Assembly: GCA_913774625.1 (NCBI GenBank)
Contig: CAJYHL010000069.1
Location: 124,001 to 188,000, forward strand
Source of the DNA: an uncultured Acidovorax sp.
Lineage (GTDB): Bacteria; Pseudomonadota; Gammaproteobacteria; Burkholderiales; Burkholderiaceae_C
DNA: 64,000 bases
Direction of reading: 5' to 3'
This document shows positions 33,681-44,520 of this stretch, piece after piece. Both the position numbers and the translations under genes were made by a program. Every line of letters starts with the position of its first letter. The stretch's first letter is position 1. The notes beneath the pieces were generated by a model. The model did no database searches. It was not told the DNA's origin and saw only the letters and a list, made by a program, of their open reading frames with translations.

Positions 33681-34427
33681 TCAGGGGCGCGGGCCGGCCG
33701 GGCCGATGGGGCCGCCGGGCATGCCGGGGCCGCCGGGCGGGACCAGCATGTCCTGCAGCGTGCTGGGCGATGCGCCCATCTGCGCGGCCTCTATGCCGGT
33801 GCCCAGCGCATTGCGCGTGCCCCAGCCGCGCACCGACACGGTGGCGCCGGTCTTGAGCAGCGGCATCACGGCGCTGCCCATGTGGGGCGGGAAGCGCACC
33901 ACGGTGCCGTCTTCCAGCAGCACGCCGTGGGCGTCGCCCCGGCCGTTGAACAGCACGCCGGCCACGCGGCCGTCGGCCTGGAGCGGGGTCAGGGCTTCGC
34001 GCGGCTGGGGCAGCGGGCGCTGGCCGGGCACGGGGGGCGTGTCCTGCACCACGCGGCCCTGCGACTGGATGCTGGAGGCGCGCAGCACGCCGATGTCCTT
34101 GCGGTTCCAGCCGGTGACCTGCACGGCGTCGCCCACGCGCAGCCAGGAGGTCAGCTCGGCCGACAGATGGGGCGGGAAGGCGATCTGCGTGCCGTTCTGC
34201 AGCAGCATGCCGTCGGCCTCGCCGTTGGGGTTGACCAGCCAGCGCTGCACGGTGCCGCTGACGGTGGCCTGTTCCAGCGCGGCGGGCTGCATCAGCACGG
34301 CCGGGCCGGGCGGGGCAACGGGCGGCTGCTGGGCCTGGGCGCCTGCGGCGAGCAGGGCGGCTGCGGCGCCTGCCAGGGTGGCGCGGGCCAGGGCGTTGCG
34401 GGCGATGGGGTGGAGTTTCGGGTGCAT
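33681..34427 (-). CDS. Exported protein with two beta-rich repeat modules (hypothetical)
   Basis: 248 residues. A signal peptide ends near AQA (about residue 33). Two clear repeats lie at about 56-122 and 152-216: VSGTVQRWLVNPNGEADGML with IAFPPHL, and ADGRVAGVLFNGRGDAHGVL with VRFPPHM, each closing with L-x-x-G-x-x-V-x-V-x-GW. The tail is Pro/Gly-rich. AAGGA lies 8 bases before the ATG at 34427. It is the first gene behind the sigma54-like promoter at 34466-34481 and the two-component system. A periplasmic ligand-binding or metal-related role is possible; the sequence does not decide. Confidence 0.82.
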   Translation of the reverse strand: MHPKLHPIARNALARATLAGAAAALLAAGAQAQQPPVAPPGPAVLMQPAALEQATVSGTVQRWLVNPNGEADGMLLQNGTQIAFPPHLSAELTSWLRVGDAVQVTGWNRKDIGVLRASSIQSQGRVVQDTPPVPGQRPLPQPREALTPLQADGRVAGVLFNGRGDAHGVLLEDGTVVRFPPHMGSAVMPLLKTGATVSVRGWGTRNALGTGIEAAQMGASPSTLQDMLVPPGGPGMPGGPIGPAGPRP

Positions 34428-34465
34428 GGCGATCATCCTTGAAGGGTTGGTGACGCAGCAGATAT

Positions 34466-34481
34466 CCCAAGATGCGTGCCA
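34466..34481 (-). promoter_or_regulatory. Sigma54-type -24/-12 promoter
   Basis: On the minus strand TGGCACG-CATC-TTGGG matches TGGCACG-N4-TTGCA, with the -24 box perfect and GG in place of GC at -12. It lies 39 bases upstream of the exported repeat protein, the expected distance, and just downstream of a sigma54-activator gene. Confidence 0.65.
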
Positions 34482-34555
34482 GCAGCGATTTCCTTGCAAA
34501 TCAAGCACTTGCGCGGTTTTTCTGGCGCCGCGACTGGGTGAAGCGGCGACAGCTT

Positions 34556-34570
34556 GTCCGGATTCCGGAC
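34556..34570. promoter_or_regulatory. 15-bp palindrome, probable enhancer site for the sigma54 activator
   Basis: GTCCGGATTCCGGAC is a perfect 7-bp inverted repeat around one base. It lies about 75 bases upstream of the -24 box, a typical place for an NtrC-type enhancer site. It is not followed by a T run on either strand, so a terminator is unlikely. Confidence 0.55.
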
Positions 34571-34597
34571 GGGTCGTCGGGCGTGTCTTCATCCCGG

Positions 34598-35955
<1,358 letters not shown>

Positions 35956-35971
<16 letters not shown>

Positions 35972-37452
35972 GGAAGCTCCAGGGTGAATCGTGCGCCGCT
36001 GCCGTTGCCGTTGCCGCCTTGCGGGCCGCCGGCATGGCGGGGCGCGTAATGCAGTTCGCCGCCGTGGGCCAGCGCCACTTCGCGGGCCAGCGCCAGGCCC
36101 AGGCCGTTGCCGTCGGCGCGGCCGGTGGCGAAGGGCTCGAAGAGCTGGGCCTGCAGCGCCTCGGGCACGCCCGGGCCGTCGTCCTCCACCACCAGCGTGC
36201 AGGTGGAGCGGGCGGCATCCACGCGGCACGAGAGCAGCACCTCGCCGCCCTCGGGCGCGTGGCGCACGGCGTTGTCCAGCAGGTTGTCGATGGCGCGGGC
36301 GGCGTGGGCGGGGTCGAACACGGCTTCGGCCGCCCCGGCGGCCCCATCGCCCTGCAGCGCCAGCCGCACGCCGCGCGCTTCGGCGGCGGGGCGGGCCGTG
36401 TCCAGCCGCTCCTGCAGCCAGGGGGCCAGCGCCACGCTGCGGGTCTGCAGGTTCAGGGGCTGCACCAGGGCCAGCAGGCTCTGCACCAGCCCTTCGAGCC
36501 GGTCGATCTGCGTGATGATGGCGGCCAGCGCATCGGCATGGCGGGCCGGCGGCGCGGCCAGGGCGTTCTCGGCCTTCAGGCGCATGGCGGCGATGGGGTT
36601 GCGGATCTCGTGCGCCACCGAGGCGGTCATGCGGCCCAGGGCCGTCAGGCGCAGGTCGCGGTGGCGCTGGGCCAGGGCCTCCTTCAGCCGGGCGCGGGCC
36701 TCCTGCAGCCGCGTGCCGAAGGCATTGAAGCCATCGACGATGCGGTCCAGTTCGCGGATGCCGGTGGGTTCCAGCCGGGGCACGGTGCCGTCCGCCGCGC
36801 CGGCCAGGGCCTCTTCCAGCCGCCGGATCTGGCGCTGCCCGCGCAGCAGCACCCAGCCCAGCCAGGCGCCCGAGGCCACCACCAGCAGCGCCAGCACGGC
36901 GATGCCGTTGCGCAGGCTTTCCTGCGCGGCGATGGCGCCGGCGTGGGCGCGGGTCATGGTCCACACCGCCGTGCCCGGGTGGGCGGCCAGCGGGCATGCG
37001 GCGACGATCAGCACCTCGCGGCTGCCGCGCACCAGGTTCAGCGCGGGCCGGCCGGTGCCGGCGGCCTGGCGGGCGGTTTCGGTGATCAGCGGGGATTCGG
37101 CTGCCGGCACATCGACCTTGGCGCTGCTGCCCTCATAGGTGGGATAGGCGTAGGCCAGCATGCCGCTGCTGGCGCTCCACACGCCGCCTTCGACCTGGGG
37201 CGCCTCCAGCAGCACCACGTGCAGCAGCACGCGCAGCAGGTCGATCTGGGGCGCATCGGCGGCTACGCCGGGCACCGACTTGGCATAGCGGGTGGCGATG
37301 TCGTCGCAGGCCTGCGTGGCGCTTTCCTGGCTGGCGGCCACCTGGGCGCCGGGGCCCGTCTGGTAGAGCACCCCGATGATGGCCGCCACCAGCGCGCAGG
37401 CGGCCAGCAGGAAGGCCCAGAACAGGATCAGTTGAACGCGCAGGGACCGCAC
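35956..37452 (-). CDS. Sensor histidine kinase
   Basis: 498 residues. Membrane segments at about 7-29 and 183-205 enclose a periplasmic sensor of about 150 residues without a recognised fold. A HAMP-like linker (about 205-255) follows, then the H-box ASVAHEIRNPIAAM with His281, the N-box NLLDNAVRHAPEGG, and G-boxes DDGPGVP and GNGLGLALAREV. It is expected to phosphorylate the adjacent sigma54 regulator, with which it overlaps. The signal is unknown. Confidence 0.94.
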
Positions 37453-37546
37453 GGCAGGCCATCGGAGTGGAGGACGGCGGATGGTAAGGGCGGATGCCGG
37501 CCCGCCCGGTAGGAGAAGGGCGGGTCTGCAGCCTGCCTGCGAGGGC

Positions 37547-38611
37547 TCAGGCCGCTTCGGGGTAGAACAGCCGGCGCGTGGGCACGGGCGCCACGGCGCG
37601 GCCGATGGCGGCGATGTGGTCCGGCGTGGTGCCGCAGCAGCCGCCCACGATGTTCACCAGGCCCTCGGCCGCGAACTCGTGCACCAGGCGGCTGGTGACC
37701 TCGGGCGTCTCGTCGAAGCCGGTGTCGCTCATGGGGTTGGGCAGGCCGGCGTTGGGGTAGCAGCTGATGAAGGTGTCTTCCGCCACCCGGTTCAGTTCCT
37801 GGATGTAGGGGCGCATCAGCGTGGCGCCCAGCGCGCAGTTGAGGCCGATGGCCAGCGGCCGGGCATGGCGCACGCTGTGCCAGAAGGCCGTCACCGTCTG
37901 GCCGGAGAGGATGCGGCCCGAGGCGTCGGTGACGGTGCCGCTGATGATGAGCGGCAGGCGTTCGCCGCTCTTCTCGAAGAATTCGTCGATGGCGAAGAGC
38001 GCGGCCTTGGCGTTGAGCGTGTCGAAGATGGTCTCGACCAGCAGCACGTCGGCCCCGCCTTCGACCAGCGCCTCGGTCTGCTCGTAGTAGGCGGCGCGCA
38101 GCTGCTCGAAATCGACGTTGCGCGCGCCGGGGTCGTTCACGTCGGGGCTGATGCTGGCCGTCTTGGGCGTGGGGCCCAAGGCGCCGGCCACGAAGCGGGG
38201 CTTGTCCGGCGTGGAGAACTTGTCGCAGGCGGCGCGCGCCAGCCTGGCCGAGGCGAGGTTCATCTCGCGCGCCAGGTCGGCCATGTGATAGTCCTCCTGC
38301 GCGATGGTGGTCGCGCCGAAGGTGTTGGTCTCGATCAGGTCGGCGCCGGCGGCGAGATACCGCTCGTGGATGTCGCGGATCACGTCGGGCCGGGTCAGCG
38401 ACAGCAGCTCGTTGTTGCCCTTCACGTCGCGCGGGAAGTCCTTGAAGCGGTCGCCCGCGCCGTCGGCACCGCTGTAGCCCTCGCCCCGGTACTGCGCCTC
38501 GCCCAGCTTGAAGCGCTGGATCATGGTGCCCATGGCGCCGTCGAGGATGGCGATGCGTTGGGCCAGGATGGCGGGGAGCTGTTGGGCGCGGGTGTAGGTG
38601 ATCTGCTGCAT
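37547..38611 (-). CDS. metH: Homocysteine S-methyltransferase, stand-alone N-terminal module of MetH
   Basis: 354 residues from the ATG at 38611. The sequence from [14 protein letters not shown] to [11 protein letters not shown] is the homocysteine-binding barrel of cobalamin-dependent methionine synthase, with zinc ligands in GLNCALGA and the GGCC pair. The protein ends at RLFYPEAA, where the folate-binding part of full-length MetH would begin, so the remaining domains must be encoded elsewhere. Such a split gene is usual in Comamonadaceae. An in-frame start at 38698 would overlap the LysR gene and is rejected. No cobalamin riboswitch fits in the 43-base gap upstream. Confidence 0.92.
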   Translation of the reverse strand: MQQITYTRAQQLPAILAQRIAILDGAMGTMIQRFKLGEAQYRGEGYSGADGAGDRFKDFPRDVKGNNELLSLTRPDVIRDIHERYLAAGADLIETNTFGATTIAQEDYHMADLAREMNLASARLARAACDKFSTPDKPRFVAGALGPTPKTASISPDVNDPGARNVDFEQLRAAYYEQTEALVEGGADVLLVETIFDTLNAKAALFAIDEFFEKSGERLPLIISGTVTDASGRILSGQTVTAFWHSVRHARPLAIGLNCALGATLMRPYIQELNRVAEDTFISCYPNAGLPNPMSDTGFDETPEVTSRLVHEFAAEGLVNIVGGCCGTTPDHIAAIGRAVAPVPTRRLFYPEAA

Positions 38612-38654
38612 GGCCGAATTGTAAGAACGCCGCAGTCCCCGGCGGCCCGGCGGG

Positions 38655-39608
38655 TCATGGCGAGCCGGCGTTCTCCGGCTGCGGTGCCAGCAGCGCATCG
38701 ATCAGCAGCTCCAGCGCCGGATGGCGGTGCGCGTTGCGCCGCGAGATGAGTTCGTACGGCTCGCTGCGCGACTTCAGCTGCAGCGGCAGCCGGGCGACCA
38801 GCCCGTGCTGGCAGACGTAGTCGGCCACGTCGTCGGACACCAGGGCCACCAGGTTGGCGTTGTGGCTCAGCAGCGAGAGCGTGGCCAGCGCGGAGGTGGT
38901 CTCGATCAGGTGCGTGGGGAAGAACAGGTTCTCTTCGAAGAACTCGCGCTCCAGCGTGCGGCGCATCGGCATGTGCGCGCGGTACACCACCCAGCGGCTG
39001 GACGAGAGATCCTGCAGGGTGATCGACGGCAGACCTGCCGCCGGATGCGCCCGGTGCGCGACGACGGCGAGCGATTCGTCCTTGACTAAGGCCGTGTCGT
39101 ACAGGTGCGGCTTGGGGCTGACCGAGGAGCGGCAGATCGCCGCGTCCAGCCGCCCCTGGTCGATGAGCGTCAGCAGGCTGGCGCTGGTGTCCTCCACGAT
39201 CTCGACCGAGATGTCCGGCTGCTTTTCCAGCAGCTGCGAGAGCGCCCGCGTGAGCAGCGGCACCGCGCCCATGATGGTGCCCACGGCGATGCGGCCGCCT
39301 GCGCCGCTGGCGATGGCGTTCAGCTCCTGCTGCAGGTGGGCGATGTCGGACTGGATCAGCCGCGCGAAGCGCACCGCGCAGGTTCCGGCTTCCGTGGGCA
39401 CCAGCCCGCGGTTGGTGCGCAGGAAGAGCGGCGCATTCAGCGTGGACTCCAGCTCCTTGAGCGCCTTGCTGGCGCCGGGCTGCGTCAGCCCCACCCGGTC
39501 CGCCGCCGCCAGCAAGGAGCCGTGCTCCGCCACGGCGATCAGCAGGCGCAGCTGCCTGGCATGCAGGCGCGACATCACGGAATTGAGGTTGTGGGAAGGG
39601 CTTTGCAT
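38655..39608 (-). CDS. LysR family transcriptional regulator
   Basis: 317 residues. Helix-turn-helix about 13-72 ([20 protein letters not shown]), then a substrate-binding domain beginning [22 protein letters not shown] lies just before the ATG at 39608. It diverges from the iron-dependent alcohol dehydrogenase gene 114 bases away, and probably regulates the dehydrogenase operon. The effector is unknown. Confidence 0.9.
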   Translation of the reverse strand: MQSPSHNLNSVMSRLHARQLRLLIAVAEHGSLLAAADRVGLTQPGASKALKELESTLNAPLFLRTNRGLVPTEAGTCAVRFARLIQSDIAHLQQELNAIASGAGGRIAVGTIMGAVPLLTRALSQLLEKQPDISVEIVEDTSASLLTLIDQGRLDAAICRSSVSPKPHLYDTALVKDESLAVVAHRAHPAAGLPSITLQDLSSSRWVVYRAHMPMRRTLEREFFEENLFFPTHLIETTSALATLSLLSHNANLVALVSDDVADYVCQHGLVARLPLQLKSRSEPYELISRRNAHRHPALELLIDALLAPQPENAGSP

Positions 39609-39722
39609 TGCCTTGAAGTTATAGCCGTATCGATAAAGGTTAGTTTATTCGTCAGTGATTCATCAATAGACTGCAATGGCTGAGAGCTGAATATGAGAAA
39701 TCTTGATATCAGGAGACAAGCC

Positions 39723-40859
39723 ATGGCGATGATCAACTACGTGACCGAAATCCGCTTCGGCCCGGGCAGCGCGGCCGAGCTGGCCCAGGTGTGCCAGACG
39801 CTGGGCTTCAAGAAGCCGCTTTTCATCACCGACAAGGGCGTGGTCGCGGCGGGGCTGATCGAGCGCATCCTCGCCGCGAACGACCTGCCGCATTTCCATG
39901 TGTTCGACGGCACGCCTTCCAACCCCACCGAGGCCGCGGCGCGCGAAGGCGTGGCGAGCTTCCAGGAGGCGGGCTGCGACGGCATCGTTGCCGTGGGCGG
40001 CGGCTCGTCCATCGACCTGGCCAAGGCGGTGGCGGTGTCGGCGCGCCACCCGGGGCCGCTGCGCCAGTTCGCGCTGATCGAAGGGGGCCTGGCCCGCATC
40101 ACGGCGGCCACGGTGCCCATGGTGGCCATTCCCACCACCGCAGGCACCGGCAGCGAGGTGGGCCGCGGCGCCATCATCATCCTGGACGACGGCCGCAAGG
40201 TGGGCATCATCTCGCCCTACGTCATTCCGAAGGTGGCGCTGTGCGACCCGGCCCTGACCGTGGGCCTGCCGCCGGGCCTCACGGCCGCCACCGGCATGGA
40301 CGCGGTGGCCCACTGCATCGAAACCTTCCTGGCGCCCAGCTTCAACCCGCCCGCCGAAGGCATCGCCCTGGACGGCCTGCGCCGTGCCTGGAAGAACATC
40401 GAGGTGGCCTTCCACGAGCCGGCCAACATCGACGCCCGCAGCAACATGATGAGCGCGTCGCTGCAGGGCGCGCTGGCCTTCCAGAAGGGCCTGGGCTGCG
40501 TACACAGCCTGAGCCATTCGCTGGGGGGCATCGACCCGCGCCTGCACCACGGCACGCTGAACGCCGTGCTGCTGCCGGCGGTGGTGCGCTTCAACCGCGA
40601 ATCCGAGACGGTGGTGCGCGACGAGAAGATCGACCGACTGGCCCAGGCCATGGGCCTGCCGGCGCATCGTTCGGTGGAGGACGCGATCCAGGACATGTCC
40701 CGCAAGCTCCAGCTCCCCTCGGGCCTGGGCGCGATGGGCGTGACGGCCGAACTGACGCCGCGCATCGTCACCGGCGCCCTGGCCGACCACAGCCACAAGA
40801 CCAACCCACGCGAAGCCAGCGCCGACGACTACGCGCGGCTGCTCGAAGCGGCGATGTGA
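39723..40859 (+). CDS. Iron-containing alcohol dehydrogenase
   Basis: 378 residues of the group III Fe-ADH family. The nucleotide loop is [16 protein letters not shown], and metal ligands lie in [19 protein letters not shown] and [17 protein letters not shown] precedes the ATG at 39723. It starts an operon with ketoglutarate semialdehyde dehydrogenase and a D-lactate-dehydrogenase-type protein. It would oxidise a hydroxy-acid to the aldehyde used by the next enzyme; this step is inferred from the order, since family members act on many alcohols. Confidence 0.9.
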   Translation: MAMINYVTEIRFGPGSAAELAQVCQTLGFKKPLFITDKGVVAAGLIERILAANDLPHFHVFDGTPSNPTEAAAREGVASFQEAGCDGIVAVGGGSSIDLAKAVAVSARHPGPLRQFALIEGGLARITAATVPMVAIPTTAGTGSEVGRGAIIILDDGRKVGIISPYVIPKVALCDPALTVGLPPGLTAATGMDAVAHCIETFLAPSFNPPAEGIALDGLRRAWKNIEVAFHEPANIDARSNMMSASLQGALAFQKGLGCVHSLSHSLGGIDPRLHHGTLNAVLLPAVVRFNRESETVVRDEKIDRLAQAMGLPAHRSVEDAIQDMSRKLQLPSGLGAMGVTAELTPRIVTGALADHSHKTNPREASADDYARLLEAAM

Positions 40860-40972
40860 CCGGAACAGAGCCCTGGCCCGCCGCACGCAGATGCCGGCGC
40901 GCGCCGTGCCGCCGCCACCGGCATGCCCCGGTGGCTTTCCCTTTTCCTTCCTTTCCCGATGACGATCCAGCC

Positions 40973-42574
40973 ATGACTACCACCACCACCACCCTGACGG
41001 GCGAAATGCTGATCGGCGCCTCTGCGGTCGCCGGCACCGACGGAGGCCAGCGGGCCTTCAACCCCGCCACGAATGCCGAGATCGCCGAACCCCTGTTCGG
41101 CTTCGGCACGGCCGCCGACGTGGACCGTGCCGCAAGCCTGGCGGCGGCGGCCTTCGACGAATACCGCGCTCTGCCGCTCGCGCGCCGCGCCGCCTTCCTG
41201 GAAGCCATCGCCGACCAGATCATGGCGCTGGGCGATGCGCTGCTGGAGCGCGCCCATGCCGAAACCGGCCTGCCGATGGCCCGCCTGACCGGCGAGCGCG
41301 GCCGCACCGTGGGCCAGCTGCGCCTCTTCGCCCGCGTGGTGCGGGACGGCCACTTCCTGCATGCCACCATCGACCCGGCCCAGCCGCAGCGCCAGCCCCT
41401 GCCGCGCGCGGACCTGCGCCTCGCCAGGATGCCGCTCGGCCCCGTCGCGGTGTTCGGCGCGAGCAACTTCCCGCTGGCCTTCTCGGTGGCGGGGGGCGAC
41501 ACGGCATCGGCGCTGGCCGCCGGCGCGCCCGTGGTGGTGAAGGCGCACGGCGCTCACCTGGGCACGTCCGAACTGGTGGGCCGCGCCATCCAGAACGCGG
41601 TGCGCGAGCAGGGCCTGCCCGAAGGCGTGTTCTCGCTGCTGATCGGCGCGGGCCGCAGCATCGGCGAGGCGCTGGTCGCCCACCCTGCCATCAAGGCCGT
41701 GGGCTTCACCGGTTCGCGCCAGGGCGGCCTGGCCCTGGTGGCCATCGCCAACCGCCGGCCCGAGCCGATTCCGGTCTATGCCGAGATGAGCGCCGTCAAC
41801 CCCGTGTTCCTGCTGCCCGGCGCGCTGGCGCAGCGGGCCGAGGCCATCGCCCAGGGCTTCGCCGATTCGCTGGCCATGGGCGCGGGCCAGTTCTGCACCA
41901 ACCCCGGCCTGGTGCTGGGCATCGACGGTCCCGACCTCGACCGCTTCGTGCAGGCCGCAGGCGAGGCCCTGGCGCGCAAGGGCGCGCAGACCATGCTCAC
42001 GGCCGGCATCCATGGCGCCTACTGCAGCGGCGTGGAGAAGATGGCGGCCACGCCGGGCGTGCGGCCGGTGGCCCAGGGCCAGGCCGCAGGCGAGATGCAC
42101 AACGCGGCGCAGGCGGCGCTGTTCACCACCGATGCCGGTACCCTGCTCGCGCAGGAGTCCCTGTCGTCCGAAGTCTTCGGCCCGGCATCGCTGGTGGTGC
42201 GTGCCAAGGACATGGACGAACTGATCGCCGTGGCCGAGCATCTGGAAGGCCAGCTCACCGCCACCCTGCATCTGGAGGAGTCCGACCATCCGCTGGCCCG
42301 CCGCCTGCTGCCGGTGCTGGAACGCAAGGCCGGCCGGCTGCTGGCCAACGGCTTCCCGACGGGCGTGGAGGTCTGCCATGCCATGGTGCATGGCGGGCCT
42401 TTCCCATCCACCTCGAACGCCATGTTCACCTCGGTGGGCGCTTCCGCCATCGACCGCTTCCTGCGGCCCGTGTGCTACCAGGACCTGCCCGACGCCCTGC
42501 TGCCCGAGGCGCTGCAGCAGGCCAACCCCCTGGGGCTCTGGCGGCTGACCGACGGCGTGCCTGGGCGCGGGTGA
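40973..42574 (+). CDS. Alpha-ketoglutaric semialdehyde dehydrogenase (2,5-dioxovalerate dehydrogenase)
   Basis: 533 residues of the aldehyde dehydrogenase superfamily. [20 protein letters not shown] and [16 protein letters not shown] are typical of the KGSADH subgroup, which oxidises 2,5-dioxovalerate to 2-oxoglutarate in pentose, sugar-diacid and hydroxyproline catabolism. The catalytic Cys is in [11 protein letters not shown], the general-base Glu in YAEMSAVNP. The 113-base gap after the alcohol dehydrogenase holds no gene. The GTGA overlap with the following gene indicates coupling. Confidence 0.9.
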   Translation: MTTTTTTLTGEMLIGASAVAGTDGGQRAFNPATNAEIAEPLFGFGTAADVDRAASLAAAAFDEYRALPLARRAAFLEAIADQIMALGDALLERAHAETGLPMARLTGERGRTVGQLRLFARVVRDGHFLHATIDPAQPQRQPLPRADLRLARMPLGPVAVFGASNFPLAFSVAGGDTASALAAGAPVVVKAHGAHLGTSELVGRAIQNAVREQGLPEGVFSLLIGAGRSIGEALVAHPAIKAVGFTGSRQGGLALVAIANRRPEPIPVYAEMSAVNPVFLLPGALAQRAEAIAQGFADSLAMGAGQFCTNPGLVLGIDGPDLDRFVQAAGEALARKGAQTMLTAGIHGAYCSGVEKMAATPGVRPVAQGQAAGEMHNAAQAALFTTDAGTLLAQESLSSEVFGPASLVVRAKDMDELIAVAEHLEGQLTATLHLEESDHPLARRLLPVLERKAGRLLANGFPTGVEVCHAMVHGGPFPSTSNAMFTSVGASAIDRFLRPVCYQDLPDALLPEALQQANPLGLWRLTDGVPGRG

Positions 42575-42582
42575 CGGCCGCC

Positions 42583-44331
42583 ATGCCTCCGGTCGCCGCA
42601 CTCGCCCCCTCCGATCTGCTGGCCCGCCTGAAAGAGATCGTCGGTGGCCGCCATGTGCTGACGGGGGATGCGCCCACGCGTCGCTACCGCAGCGGCTTCC
42701 GCTACGGCGGCGGCGACGTGCTGGCCGTGGTGCGCCCCGGCAGCCTGACGCAGCTGTGGCGCACGCTGCAGGCCTGCCACGCGGCCGGCACTGTCATCCT
42801 CTGCCAGGCCGCCAACACCGGCCTCACGGGCGGCTCCACGCCCAGGGAAGGGGGCTACGGCCGCCCGGTGGTGCTCATCAACATGCTGCGGCTCACGCAG
42901 CTGGACCTGCTGCAGCGGGGCGAGCAGGTGCTGGCGCAGCCCGGCGTCACGCTCGAACAGCTCGAACGCAGGCTCAAGCCGCTGGGCCGCGAGCCGCATT
43001 CCGTCATCGGGTCCAGCTGCATCGGCGCCTCGGTTACCGGGGGCATCTGCAACAACTCCGGGGGCTCGCTCATCCGGCGCGGCCCCGCGTTCACTCAGTT
43101 CTCGCTGCATGCCCGCATCGACGAGGACGGCCAGCTGCGGCTGGTCAACCATCTGGGCATTGCGCTGGGCGATGATCCGGAGCAGATCCTCGCCAACCTG
43201 GAGGGCGGCCGCTTCGCGCGCGACGGCCTGCCGGCAGAGCCCGGCCGCATGGCGTCCGACCGCGAGTACGCCCAGCATGTGCGCAACATCGAGTCCAGCG
43301 AGCCGGCGCGCTACAACGCCGACCCGCGCCGCCTCTACGAAGCCTCGGGCTCCGCCGGCAAGATCGCCGTCTTCGCGCTGCGCCTGGACACCTTCGCGGC
43401 GGATACGGACACCCGCGTGTTCTACATCGGCACCAACCAGCCGCGCGACCTCGCGGACCTGCGCCGACACATGCTGGCCCGCTTCGCTTCCCTGCCCGTG
43501 GCGGCCGAGTACATGCACCGCTCGGCCTACGATCTGAGCCGCACCTACGGCAAGGACCTGTTCGTCTACATCCGCAAACTGGGCACCGCGCGCGTGCCGC
43601 TGGCCTTCGCGCTCAAGAGCCGTTTCGACGCGCTCGCCGAGCGCTGCGGGCTGGGGCGGAACCTGGCCGACCGCCTGCTGCAGCGGCTTTCCGCCCGGCT
43701 GCCGGAACACCTGCCTGCGCGCATGAACGATTTCCGCGACCGCTACGCGCACCACCTGCTCTTGAAGGTGAGCGACGCGGGCATCGAAGAGACGCGTGCC
43801 TATCTGCAGACCTTCATGGCCGAACGCCCGGAGGCGGGCTTCTTCGAATGCAATGAGGAGGAGGCCGGCGCGGCCTTCCTGAACCGCTTCGCCGTCGGCA
43901 ACGCCACCAACCGCTACCGGGCGGTGCATGCCGACACGGTGGAAGACGTGGTGGCGCTGGACATCGCGCTGCCGCGCAATGCGCTGGATTGGTTCGAGAT
44001 CCTGCCGCCGGAGCTGGCCGCGCAGGTCGAGCAGCCCATGTACTGCGGACATTTCTTCTGCCACGTGATGCATCAGGAATACCTGGTGAAGAAGGGTGTG
44101 GACTGCGCGCAGTTCAAGGAGCGCGTGCTGGCGCTGCTGGACGCGCGCGGCGCGAAGTACCCGGCCGAACACAACGTCGGCCACATCTACCGCGCCGGCC
44201 CGGTGCTCGAGGGCTTCTACCGCAGCCTGGATCCGACCAACACCTTCAATCCCGGCATCGGCCAGACCTCGACACGGCATCGCTGGCGGGCGGTGTGCTG
44301 CGACGAGCATCGCGAGCCGCTCGGTCGGTGA
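42583..44331 (+). CDS. dld: Quinone-dependent D-lactate dehydrogenase
   Basis: 582 residues, close to E. coli Dld (571). The FAD-binding part holds QAANTGLTGGSTPREGGYG and IGSSCIGASVTGGICNNSGG, and the C-terminal membrane-association domain ends with NVGHIYRAG and DPTNTFNPGIGQ. It oxidises D-lactate to pyruvate and passes electrons to quinone. A GTG at 42571 overlapping the previous stop (GTGA) is an alternative start that would couple translation. A terminator follows at 44346. In this operon its substrate might be a related D-2-hydroxyacid. Confidence 0.92.
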   Translation: MPPVAALAPSDLLARLKEIVGGRHVLTGDAPTRRYRSGFRYGGGDVLAVVRPGSLTQLWRTLQACHAAGTVILCQAANTGLTGGSTPREGGYGRPVVLINMLRLTQLDLLQRGEQVLAQPGVTLEQLERRLKPLGREPHSVIGSSCIGASVTGGICNNSGGSLIRRGPAFTQFSLHARIDEDGQLRLVNHLGIALGDDPEQILANLEGGRFARDGLPAEPGRMASDREYAQHVRNIESSEPARYNADPRRLYEASGSAGKIAVFALRLDTFAADTDTRVFYIGTNQPRDLADLRRHMLARFASLPVAAEYMHRSAYDLSRTYGKDLFVYIRKLGTARVPLAFALKSRFDALAERCGLGRNLADRLLQRLSARLPEHLPARMNDFRDRYAHHLLLKVSDAGIEETRAYLQTFMAERPEAGFFECNEEEAGAAFLNRFAVGNATNRYRAVHADTVEDVVALDIALPRNALDWFEILPPELAAQVEQPMYCGHFFCHVMHQEYLVKKGVDCAQFKERVLALLDARGAKYPAEHNVGHIYRAGPVLEGFYRSLDPTNTFNPGIGQTSTRHRWRAVCCDEHREPLGR

Positions 44332-44345
44332 CACCCTGGTCCTTC

Positions 44346-44376
44346 GGGCCGGGCCCTGGCGGCCCGGCCCTTTTTT
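44346..44376 (+). terminator. Rho-independent terminator after dld
   Basis: Perfect 10-bp stem GGGCCGGGCC / GGCCCGGCCC, 5-base loop, six T residues, 15 bases after the dld stop. Confidence 0.9.
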
Positions 44377-44415
44377 GCGTCCGGCCAGCGCCCGAGCCGG
44401 CCCGAGCGCCAGCCA

Positions 44416-44456
44416 AGAAGAAACGGCCTGAAGACCTCTTGCGAGTCTTCAGGCCG
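44416..44456 (-). terminator. Terminator of TRAP transporter operon
   Basis: 12-bp perfect stem (CGGCCTGAAGAC / GTCTTCAGGCCG, 44424-44456) with a 9-base loop. Read on the minus strand it is followed by TTTCTTCT, so it ends the dctP-Q-M transcript. Confidence 0.8.
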
Positions 44457-44520
44457 TGAGCCCGGGGGCGCCACAGCGCTCCCGTCGACCGGCGCAGGCT
44501 CGTGGACCCGGCGTCAGCCG

